From Nitriliruptorales bacterium (lineage in GTDB: Bacteria; Actinomycetota; Nitriliruptoria; Euzebyales; Egibacteraceae), in the NCBI GenBank assembly GCA_007133145.1, contig SLNF01000036.1, forward strand, positions 1-7,601: a stretch of DNA of 7,601 nucleotides. The letters are read 5' to 3'. This document shows positions 1-5,706 of this stretch, one piece after another (position 1 is the first letter of the stretch; each line of letters begins with the position of its first letter). Both the position numbers and the translations under genes were made by a program. The notes under the pieces are model-generated. The model saw only the letters and a program-made list of their open reading frames with translations. It was not told the origin of the DNA and made no database searches.

Positions 1-1139
1 GAGGCCAGGGCGGTGCGCAGCTTCGCGGCCTGCGCGGCGGGCAGCCGGCCCTTGAGGGTCGCGAGGCCGTCGGCGCCGGTGGGGGTCAGCCACAGCGACC
101 GGCTGGCGTGGGCGAGCCGGTCACGCTCGGCGAGCCGGCGCGGGTCATTGGCGCCCTGCCAGTCCTCGAGCTCACCGGCGAGCCGCCGGGAGCTGACCTG
201 CCCGCCACGGCCGGCGGCCATCTCATCGAGCTTGCGGCGGGCCCGTTCGCGGGCCTGACGGGCCCGCTCCCGCCGCGCCCCCTCGTCGTCATCATCCGGC
301 TCACCGCCGCCGGTGGAACCGCCAGCACCCGCCGAACCAGCACCGGCACCGGAACCGGCGGCGCCTGTGTCCTCGGACCCGGCGTTGCCGCCGGCGTCGT
401 CCGCGTCGCCTGCACCGGCGTCGGTGCCCGCACCCTCGCCCGCGCCGCCAGCGCCGCCGCTGGTGTCGTCAGGGTCGGCGCCCGCACCATCGCCGTGGCC
501 GCCGCCTTCGCTGTCGCCGTCCTCGTCCCCGTCGTCGGTGCTGTTCTGCTGCTGCTTCTGCTTCTTGGCTTCGGCGTCCCAGCGTTCGCGGTCCAGCCGC
601 AGCTTGCGCCAGGCCTTCGCGACCACGGCGGCTTGTTCGTAGTTGAGCTCCCCGCGCGCCAGCGCGGCGTCAGTGTCGGGCAGATCCGGGAGCTCAAGGG
701 CGGTGCGGGCATACCCCAGCGCCTCATACGGGGTGTGCTGGTGACACCGTTCGAGCAGCGAGGAGGCTGAGCGCACCCCGGCGTGGTGGTAGGCGCCGCG
801 CTCGTCGATCTCCGCCAGCGCCCGCAGCCGCTCACGATGCACCCTGGCCAGCAGCGACGTCAACGTGGCGTGGGCGTCGAGCAGCTGCTCGTCACCTAGC
901 CCGCCGGCGAGCGGCAGCCCTGCGAGCTGCCCGAGCGTCTCGCTGAGATCCTCAAGCAGCCGGGCGACCGAGAGGTCCCCACCGAACCCCGCACCCCCAG
1001 CACCCGCGGGCCCGTCATGACCGGTGGTGTAGCCGACACGGTCTTCCGCGGCGAGCGTCGCGAAAGCAGCGGCGGCGTGGATGCCCCGGCAGCCGGTGGG
1101 GCCGGGGTGGTGCCTTCGCCGCTGCTGTATCGAATACAT
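1..1139 (-). CDS. DUF222 (13E12-repeat type) protein, C-terminus cut by window edge
   Basis: This frame is open from the ATG at 1139 to the left edge (379 whole codons, no stop). Residues about 57-195 form an alpha-helical region with DUF222-like sequence (HRERLRALAEIDERGAYH, then an LNYEQAAVVA segment). Residues about 200-287 are a Gly/Ala/Asp/Ser low-complexity stretch. Residues 288-379 resume the domain with a charged helix (RRERARQARERARRKLDEM) and an LTPTGADGLATLKGRLP segment. Family members usually end in an HNH nuclease domain, which here would lie beyond position 1, so nuclease activity is inferred and not seen. No in-frame start exists upstream of 1139 before a stop. There is no Shine-Dalgarno sequence, but a -10 box sits six bases upstream, so the message is probably leaderless. 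A LexA-like box crosses the start codon, suggesting DNA-damage induction. The exact role of the family is not settled; the family call is firm, the activity is not. Confidence 0.85.
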   Translation of the reverse strand, partial: MYSIQQRRRHHPGPTGCRGIHAAAAFATLAAEDRVGYTTGHDGPAGAGGAGFGGDLSVARLLEDLSETLGQLAGLPLAGGLGDEQLLDAHATLTSLLARVHRERLRALAEIDERGAYHHAGVRSASSLLERCHQHTPYEALGYARTALELPDLPDTDAALARGELNYEQAAVVAKAWRKLRLDRERWDAEAKKQKQQQNSTDDGDEDGDSEGGGHGDGAGADPDDTSGGAGGAGEGAGTDAGAGDADDAGGNAGSEDTGAAGSGAGAGSAGAGGSTGGGEPDDDDEGARRERARQARERARRKLDEMAAGRGGQVSSRRLAGELEDWQGANDPRRLAERDRLAHASRSLWLTPTGADGLATLKGRLPAAQAAKLRTALA

Positions 1140-1145
1140 GTTCGA
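1130..1145. promoter_or_regulatory. SOS (LexA) box across the DUF222 start codon
   Basis: The 16-base sequence TCGAATACATGTTCGA differs at one position from the Gram-positive/mycobacterial LexA consensus TCGAAC-N4-GTTCGA. It covers the start codon (1137-1139) and begins just downstream of the -10 box, so bound LexA would block the transcription start. The published LexA regulon of Mycobacterium tuberculosis includes several 13E12-repeat (DUF222) genes, which supports the reading. No lexA or recA gene is in the window to confirm the local consensus. Confidence 0.7.
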
Positions 1146-1174
1146 AGTATACCCAGTACGCCGGTCCCCATCAA
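1146..1174 (-). promoter_or_regulatory. Promoter of the DUF222 gene (TTGATG-N17-TATACT)
   Basis: On the minus strand a TATACT hexamer (1146-1151, five of six matches to TATAAT) is preceded at exactly 17 bases by TTGATG (1169-1174, four of six matches to TTGACA). Transcription starting about seven bases downstream of the -10 box would begin at or next to the A of the ATG at 1139. That gives a leaderless mRNA, consistent with the missing ribosome site. This stretch is also visibly more AT-rich than its surroundings. Confidence 0.6.
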
Positions 1175-1444
1175 TGCTTGTCCACGGATTTTCTTGGTTT
1201 TCTTGCCCGAGTTAGTCGGCGGCCGTGGCGGAGCTGCCACCCGTGGGGGCGGCATCAGGAGCCCAGCCAGCACCGAGGCGGCGTAGGCCGGATCGGGTCC
1301 CGCCATGGCACTGGAGGGCGGGACGCGCCCGGGTTACCGCAACACGGTGACGGCCGTGACCAAGGGAAGGCTTCCGGGCGGGACGCTGCTGACCAGTCAC
1401 CTATGCGCCCTCGCCGTGAGCGACGCCGTCTCCCGCGGACAGCG
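1175..1444. other. Non-coding gap between the hydrolase and DUF222 genes
   Basis: The full gap is 1140-1444 and its left edge holds the promoter. In the rest I see no convincing gene: reading frames here are short or are shadows of the neighbours and lack a supported start. It contains an 11-base direct repeat, GGGCGGGACGC, at 1316-1326 and 1376-1386, and a GC-rich inverted repeat at 1297-1324 (listed separately). It would hold any terminator of the hydrolase transcript. Confidence 0.5.
1297..1324. repeat. 8-bp perfect inverted repeat, possible terminator hairpin
   Basis: GTCCCGCC (1297-1304) and GGCGGGAC (1317-1324) pair perfectly around a 12-base loop. The hairpin lies about 120 bases downstream of the hydrolase stop, before the next promoter, where a terminator would be expected. 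There is no T-tract on either side, so it would have to act as a U-less actinobacterial-type terminator; this role is a guess. Confidence 0.3.
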
Positions 1445-2293
1445 CTACCGGGCTGCGAGGTTGGCGTTGAGGAAGGACACGAGCGCGGCGTTCGTGGCCT
1501 CGGCGGCTTCGAGGTTGACGAGGTGGCCGACCCCGGGGACGACGACCTCCCTGGTGGCGGGGAAGCGCCGTGCCCATGCGGCGGTGGAGCGCGCGACGAG
1601 TGACTCCTCCTTCTCACCGCGCAGCAGCAGCACCGGGGTCTCGCCGGTCGGCGCGGGCGCGGCGTCGACCAAGCCGTGGATCGCGGCCGCGGAAGTGGCG
1701 ATGAGGTCGGCCTTCGACACTGCCCGGGTCGCGTCGGCCACATAGGCCCGCAACTCGGGATCGTCGGTGATGAGCGCCGCGAAGGTGCGCCGCAGGTGGG
1801 CGTCCGGCCAGATCCGCAGCAGGGGGACCCGGAGGCGTTGCACCCGGCGCATCACCGGGCCGGGGGCGTCGCCGAGCGCGGGCGTGCCGAGCATGACGAG
1901 CGCGGCGACCCTCGAGGGCGCGCGGGCGAAGGCCTCCTGGCTCACGAGGCCGCCGAAGGACTGGCCGACGAGGACGGCCCGGTCGACCTCGACGGCGTCG
2001 AGCAGCGCGAGGAGGTCCTCGGCTACCCTCGCAAGGGTGATGCCGGCGCCGGAGGGTCGGCTGCGGCCGTGGCCGCGCACGTCCCAGGTCAGCGTCCGGT
2101 AGCCCGCCGCGACGAGGGCCGGTACCTGCGGTCCGACCGCCCGGTGGTCGAACGACACCCCGTGGGTGCAGACGACGAGCGGGGCCTCGGGGTCCCCGTC
2201 GACGCGGTAGCGCAGCGGTGTGCCGGCACGGGTGCGGATGCCGACGGTCGTCGGAGTCGCCGGAGGCAGGGCGGGTCGGTCGTCGAGGCGCAT
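1445..2293 (-). CDS. Alpha/beta-fold hydrolase (282 aa)
   Basis: A single-domain alpha/beta hydrolase of usual length. Seen features are an oxyanion-hole HG (residues 44-45, in VVCTHGVSFDH), a WDVRGHGRS turn at 70-78, the nucleophile elbow GQSFGG with Ser112, and a C-terminal GVGH motif with catalytic His257. The substrate cannot be told; relatives include esterases, haloperoxidase-like and lactone hydrolases. The position after the penultimate strand that normally supplies Asp reads GEKEES (226-231), so the acid may be Glu229 or lie elsewhere. No signal peptide or membrane segment is visible, so it is probably cytoplasmic. I chose the ATG at 2293 because the family sequence starts soon after it. 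It has no Shine-Dalgarno sequence, and an in-frame GTG upstream at 2328 is an alternative. It lies 128 bases downstream of the GDPD-PAP2 gene on the same strand. Confidence 0.85.
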   Translation of the reverse strand: MRLDDRPALPPATPTTVGIRTRAGTPLRYRVDGDPEAPLVVCTHGVSFDHRAVGPQVPALVAAGYRTLTWDVRGHGRSRPSGAGITLARVAEDLLALLDAVEVDRAVLVGQSFGGLVSQEAFARAPSRVAALVMLGTPALGDAPGPVMRRVQRLRVPLLRIWPDAHLRRTFAALITDDPELRAYVADATRAVSKADLIATSAAAIHGLVDAAPAPTGETPVLLLRGEKEESLVARSTAAWARRFPATREVVVPGVGHLVNLEAAEATNAALVSFLNANLAAR

Positions 2294-2406
2294 GGGCGCA
2301 GGCTGGGCGATTAGCGGTGAGGCCGACACGCCGGACGGCCCGTTCGCGCATCGCGAAGGTCCCTCACGCCCCCGCGGCGTGGAGGCGCGCTGCCATGGGC
2401 GCAGGC
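2291..2406. repeat. 13-bp direct repeat pair upstream of the hydrolase
   Basis: CATGGGCGCAGGC occurs at 2291-2303 and again at 2394-2406. On the minus strand both copies end in an ATG. The first is the hydrolase start codon. The second opens an 11-codon frame including its stop (2364-2396, peptide MAARLHAAGA). The copies bracket the whole spacer, so this could be a small duplication or chance in GC-rich DNA. Confidence 0.4.
2343..2357. promoter_or_regulatory. Perfect inverted repeat upstream of the hydrolase, possible operator
   Basis: TTCGCG (2343-2348) and CGCGAA (2352-2357) are perfect complements around a three-base spacer. They lie 50 bases upstream of the hydrolase ATG in the gap after the GDPD-PAP2 gene. 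The size and position fit a dimeric repressor site; no regulator gene is nearby. I could not place a clear -35/-10 pair around it. Confidence 0.35.
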
Positions 2407-2421
2407 CGTCGGGGGGCGACG

Positions 2422-4347
2422 TCACTCTCGCTCGTGGACCCCGGCCTGCCCGGTCACGGCGGCGTCCTCCGCCAGCATCGACCGCTCGGGTTCGGCGAGG
2501 CCGAGGCGGACGAAGAGCAGCGGCGCGAGGCCGGTGATCCACACACCCACCGCGGTGTAGCGCAGCCAGCGGTAGGCGAGGGCGACGGGGTCCTCCCCGC
2601 CGGGGAAGAGCGCGCCGAGCCCCTGCCAGAGCGCGAGGACGCCGGCGAGCCCGACGAGGCAGCGCAGCGCCCGCTGCCACAGGGGACCGTCGACGCGGAA
2701 GCCCCCGGCCGAGGCGAGCCACACCGTGCCGACCCCGAGGCCGAACAGCGCCCCGGCGGGGGTGACCGCGTGGCTGAGTCCCATCGGCCAGCGCCCGGCG
2801 TCGATGCCGATCCATGACGTCGGTGGCTGCCAGTCGAGGAACGCGAGCCGGGCGGCGATAGCGAGCACAACGAGTGCGAGCGACGCCGCGAGCGACGCCC
2901 CGATCTTGGCGCGCGCCGAGCGTGACTCCAGCCACGCCGTGAGCGGCTCGCGCCAGCGCAGGTAGCTCAGCAGCAGGAGGCCACCAAGCGCCCAGCCGAC
3001 GACGAGGTCGACGGGGTAATGGACGCCGAGATGGATTCTCGAGAGGCCGAGCAGGGCGATGAGGACCAGCGCGGCCACCCACACCCAGCGCCGTCGCAGC
3101 TCTGCGGCGAGCACCCCCCAGACGACGAGGCCGTTCTGGGCGTGCCCCGACGGCGCGCCGAGCGTCGTCTCCTCCACGACGCCGAGGGAGGGGTCGAGGA
3201 ACGTCGGCCGTGGGGTGCGTCCGGCGAGCTTCGCGGCCTCGTTGAGCCCCGCCGAGAGCAGCAGCATGACACCGACCCGCAGGCCCACGCGCCGGCTCAC
3301 CGCCCAGTACAGCACGGGGAAGCCCAGGACGTAGAAATCCTCGTCGCCGAGGAAGGTCACCGCGCGCATGAGCGGGGTCAGCCAGCCGGTGCGCTCCTGC
3401 AGCCAGGCCGTGGCCCCGACGCTGCCGAGGTCGACGCCGTCGCGGCGGGCGCCCACCTCCCGCTCGGCGGCGACCTCGACGACCCGCTCAGGGTAGTCGG
3501 TGATGATGCCGTCGGCGCCGGCGGCGAGGTGGCGGTGGAGGTCCTCACGGTCGTTGACCGTCCACACGTGGGTGTGCACGCCGAGCTCGGCGGCGGCGGT
3601 GAAGAATCGGTGGGTCGCGACGTGGACCCCGTCGTGGAACTCCGGGACCTGCAGCAGCTGTCCGGGCGGTGACCACCAGCGGTGCAGGCCAAGGGCCTGG
3701 AGGATGTGGAACGTCCGTGCCTCGTCCTCGGGCATCGTCGTGGCGACCTCGGGGAGGCGCTGCCGGGCCTCCTCGATGAAGGCGAGGTCGAAGCTCGCGA
3801 TGACGACGTCGTCGGCCCGGTCGTGGGCGCGCACGCGCTCGGCGACCGCGGCAACGAGGTCGGGGCCGCCGTCGGTCTTGAGCTCGAGGACCATGAAGGT
3901 CCCCGGGAAGGCCTCGAAGACCTCCTCGAGCGTGGGGATGGAGACGCCCCGACCCCGCCAGGGATGACCGCCGTCGGCGTCGGTGAACCCGTAGCCGGCG
4001 TCGAGTTCGGCGAGTTCGTCGAGGGTGAGGTCGCGGATCGCGCCGGTGCCGTCGGTCTCGCGGTCGACGGTCCCGTCGTGGTGGGCGACGACCTCCCCGT
4101 CGGCGGTGAGCTGCAGGTCCATCTCGAGGGTGTCGGCGCCGAGGTCGAGGGCGAGCGCGAACGCCTCGATCGTGTTCGCCGGCGCATGGCCCTGCGCGCC
4201 GGCGTGGGCGATGCTCGCCGGGTTGTGCTCGGTGAAATGGGGGAGGGGCTCGGCCGGCTCGGCGGTGAGCAGCGGTGCGGCGAGCACCGCGAGCAGGAGG
4301 AGCCCGAGCGCGCCGCGCCGCCAGCGGCGACGCGGGCGTGCACCCAT
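2422..4347 (-). CDS. Secreted GDPD domain fused to a PAP2 phosphatase membrane domain (641 aa)
   Basis: Residues 1-30 are an Arg-rich stretch followed by a Leu/Ala hydrophobic core, acting as a signal peptide or anchor, so what follows should face outside. Residues about 43-293 are a glycerophosphodiester phosphodiesterase TIM barrel: His48, ExD (Glu75, Asp77), HD (His90-Asp91), LELK with Glu155, VWTVN (261-265) and GADGIITDYP (277-286). Two signature residues differ: HRG reads HAG and PENT reads PANT. Residues about 312-465 are a PAP2 phosphatase with all three motifs: K373-x6-R380-P381, PSGH (399-402) and S436-R437-x5-H443-x3-D447. A further block with about four membrane segments (485-615) follows, as in the longer PAP2 proteins. 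The likely role is removal of head groups or phosphates from glycerophosphodiesters or lipid phosphates at the outer membrane face; the substrate is unknown. The start has a good AAGGA ribosome site and lies 18 bases after the sulfurtransferase stop, implying one operon. Confidence 0.9.
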   Translation of the reverse strand: MGARPRRRWRRGALGLLLLAVLAAPLLTAEPAEPLPHFTEHNPASIAHAGAQGHAPANTIEAFALALDLGADTLEMDLQLTADGEVVAHHDGTVDRETDGTGAIRDLTLDELAELDAGYGFTDADGGHPWRGRGVSIPTLEEVFEAFPGTFMVLELKTDGGPDLVAAVAERVRAHDRADDVVIASFDLAFIEEARQRLPEVATTMPEDEARTFHILQALGLHRWWSPPGQLLQVPEFHDGVHVATHRFFTAAAELGVHTHVWTVNDREDLHRHLAAGADGIITDYPERVVEVAAEREVGARRDGVDLGSVGATAWLQERTGWLTPLMRAVTFLGDEDFYVLGFPVLYWAVSRRVGLRVGVMLLLSAGLNEAAKLAGRTPRPTFLDPSLGVVEETTLGAPSGHAQNGLVVWGVLAAELRRRWVWVAALVLIALLGLSRIHLGVHYPVDLVVGWALGGLLLLSYLRWREPLTAWLESRSARAKIGASLAASLALVVLAIAARLAFLDWQPPTSWIGIDAGRWPMGLSHAVTPAGALFGLGVGTVWLASAGGFRVDGPLWQRALRCLVGLAGVLALWQGLGALFPGGEDPVALAYRWLRYTAVGVWITGLAPLLFVRLGLAEPERSMLAEDAAVTGQAGVHERE

Positions 4348-4365
4348 CGGGCGGGTCCTTCCCCT

Positions 4366-5136
4366 CTAGCCGGTCTCGAGCGGAGCGTTGGGGTCGCTGG
4401 CCCAGTCGACGAGCGCGCCGTCGTAGACCGCGGCGTCGATGCCGACCTCGGCGAGCGCGAGCGCGTCGAGGGTGTCGGTGAGCGGGACGTTCACCGACCG
4501 GGGGATCCGTCCGGCGCGGCCGATCGGCAGCGGCTGCTCGCCGCGGAACTGCTCCGGCCACAGGGCGTTGACGAGCACCGCGTCGGGGTCGCCGATCCGG
4601 GAGGCGACCTCCTCCTTGTCGGCGACGAGCTCGGGGCGCCAACCGGGGGTGAACGACGCCGCCGCGGGCTCGACCGGCTCGGTGGACACCGGCCGCCCCT
4701 CGGCGGTCCAGCGCTGCCGGCCCCCGCTGAGCACGGCGACGTCGTCGTGGCCGAAGACCCGGAACATCCACCACAGGCGGGCTGCCCACATGCCCGCGGA
4801 GGTGTCGTAGGTGACCACGACCGAGTCGTTGCCAACCCCGTGGCGGCCGACCGCCTCGGCGAAGCGCTCGGCGGAGGGGAGCATGTAGGCGTGGACGCCC
4901 TGGGGCAGTCCCGCGTCGGCCTCGGGGTCGGAGAGCTCGGCGACGAGGTCGGCAAAGGTCGCGCCCGGCAGGTGGCCGGCCTCGTAGATCTCCCGACCCG
5001 AGCTCGCGCCCCACGTCTCGGGGTCGAGCACGACGGTGGCGTCGATGATTCGCAGGCGTTGGTCGCCGAGTCGGGCCTCGAGCCATGCGCCGTCGACGAC
5101 GTGGTCCGGTGGGACGGCCTCCTCCGCGGTGCTCAT
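4366..5136 (-). CDS. Cysteine-less two-domain rhodanese/sulfurtransferase homologue, probably inactive
   Basis: This 256-residue protein is laid out like thiosulfate or 3-mercaptopyruvate sulfurtransferase. The N-terminal rhodanese domain (about 10-150) has YEAGHLPGA (51-59), a VVTYDTSAGMWAARLWW segment with Asp111 where a cysteine would sit (usual for this non-catalytic domain), and a VLSGG turn. The C-terminal domain (about 165-256) has EQFRGE, GRIPRSVNVP (209-218) and ends in VYDGALVDWASDPNAPLETG. In active relatives about 40-50 residues carrying the catalytic CGxGxxA loop lie between the NVP segment and that ending. Here VNVPLTDTL runs almost directly into DALALAEVG, so the loop is absent. 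The protein contains no cysteine, so classical sulfur transfer is not possible. The reading frame is intact with a strong GAGGAG ribosome site, so it is probably expressed. Loss of function or a binding role are both possible. Confidence 0.85.
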   Translation of the reverse strand: MSTAEEAVPPDHVVDGAWLEARLGDQRLRIIDATVVLDPETWGASSGREIYEAGHLPGATFADLVAELSDPEADAGLPQGVHAYMLPSAERFAEAVGRHGVGNDSVVVTYDTSAGMWAARLWWMFRVFGHDDVAVLSGGRQRWTAEGRPVSTEPVEPAAASFTPGWRPELVADKEEVASRIGDPDAVLVNALWPEQFRGEQPLPIGRAGRIPRSVNVPLTDTLDALALAEVGIDAAVYDGALVDWASDPNAPLETG

Positions 5137-5258
5137 CGCTCGCTCCTCGGTCCTCGGCGGCGCCGTTGCGTCGGCACGGAGGTCAAGGATCGGCCGTGGC
5201 GGCCTCGTCGGCAGCCGCAGCGACGTGGGAACGGTGCATTGCCGTCCGCGGGGTCCGT

Positions 5259-5450
5259 CTACCGGTCGGCGGGCTCCGTGTGGTCCCTCTGTGCGGCGTC
5301 GGCGCCCTCGCCGTTCTTCGCGCGCAGGGAGCGCTTGACGAGCTCGAAGAGCGTGAGGACGAAGCCGACGGCGAAGATCACGAGCGCGACGAGGAGGATC
5401 ACGCATGACAGGCCGACGCACGTCCAGCCGAAGACCTCGAAGAGTTCCAT
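5259..5450 (-). CDS. Small single-pass membrane protein (63 aa), unknown function
   Basis: The ATG at 5450 is preceded by a GGAGGAGGAG run at good spacing, which decides this start over an in-frame one further upstream at 5537. Residues about 9-37 form one long hydrophobic segment (TCVGLSCVILLVALVIFAVG and onward) containing two cysteines. A basic stretch KRSLRAK (39-45) follows, then a polar tail rich in acidic residues. By the positive-inside rule the tail is probably cytoplasmic. I do not recognise the family. It precedes the sulfurtransferase on the same strand with a 122-base gap, so it may share a transcript with it, but the gap is wide enough for a separate promoter. Being first after the divergent region, it faces the ABC transporter operon. 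Confidence 0.65.
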   Translation of the reverse strand: MELFEVFGWTCVGLSCVILLVALVIFAVGFVLTLFELVKRSLRAKNGEGADAAQRDHTEPADR

Positions 5451-5706
5451 CGTTCGCGCTCCTCCTCCGACAGTGACCGGGCCGGGGCCGTCGCTCACTC
5501 GCTGGCAAGAGCGTGGCCCTCCGCGGGTGGTGGCCACAGGGACCCTCGGCCCCCCCGCGGGGATGCGGGTGGCCCGCTGTCTCAGCGCGGCCCCGGAAGG
5601 TCAACCGATCGGTTGAGGCCGAAGGAGCCGATCGTCGGAGGGCGGCGCCTCCCCGACGGCGCACGCTGGTCTCGTCGGTCGAGCAGGCGAGGAGAGGAGC
5701 GCCGCC
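5451..5706. other. Divergent intergenic region before the ABC operon
   Basis: No gene is supported here. It separates the minus-strand small membrane protein from the plus-strand transporter and should hold promoters for both. Visible elements are a perfect 16-base palindrome (listed separately), a CCCCGCGGGG palindrome (5553-5562), and a GCGGG-TGG-CCCGC hairpin (5565-5577). I could not pick out convincing -35/-10 pairs on either strand. Confidence 0.5.
5601..5616. promoter_or_regulatory. Perfect 16-bp palindrome, TetR-type operator candidate
   Basis: TCAACCGATCGGTTGA is identical to its reverse complement. Palindromes with an ACCG-N2-CGGT core are common binding sites of TetR-family repressors, which often control drug-export ABC operons. 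It is centred about 98 bases upstream of the ATPase start and about 158 bases from the divergent small gene, so it could control either or both. No TetR gene is in the window. Confidence 0.55.

Noticed and set aside
310..545. GC-rich repeats at the left end as a possible CRISPR or tandem-repeat array
   Set aside because: The repetition is codon-level (Gly/Ala/Asp codons) inside an open coding frame, with no fixed unit length and no spacers.
896..1306. 136-residue minus-strand reading frame starting MAGPDPAYAASVL
   Set aside because: It overlaps the start of the DUF222 gene in another frame, has no recognisable domain or ribosome site, and its second half is clearly the shadow of the DUF222 coding frame.
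1614..2351. Minus-strand frame starting MRERAVRR with a GAGG-like site upstream
   Set aside because: The start looks reasonable, but the frame overlaps the hydrolase out of register and encodes Arg/Pro-rich shadow sequence. The ATG is also the spacer of the inverted repeat at 2343-2357.
2407..2421. CGTCG-GGGGG-CGACG hairpin just after the GDPD-PAP2 stop codon as a terminator
   Set aside because: The stem is only five base pairs, there is no T-tract, and such stems are frequent by chance in this composition.
3682..5616. 644-residue plus-strand open frame opposite the sulfurtransferase and GDPD genes
   Set aside because: It is antisense to two well-supported genes, its composition is that of a GC-rich shadow frame, and it matches no family; long antisense frames are expected at this GC content.
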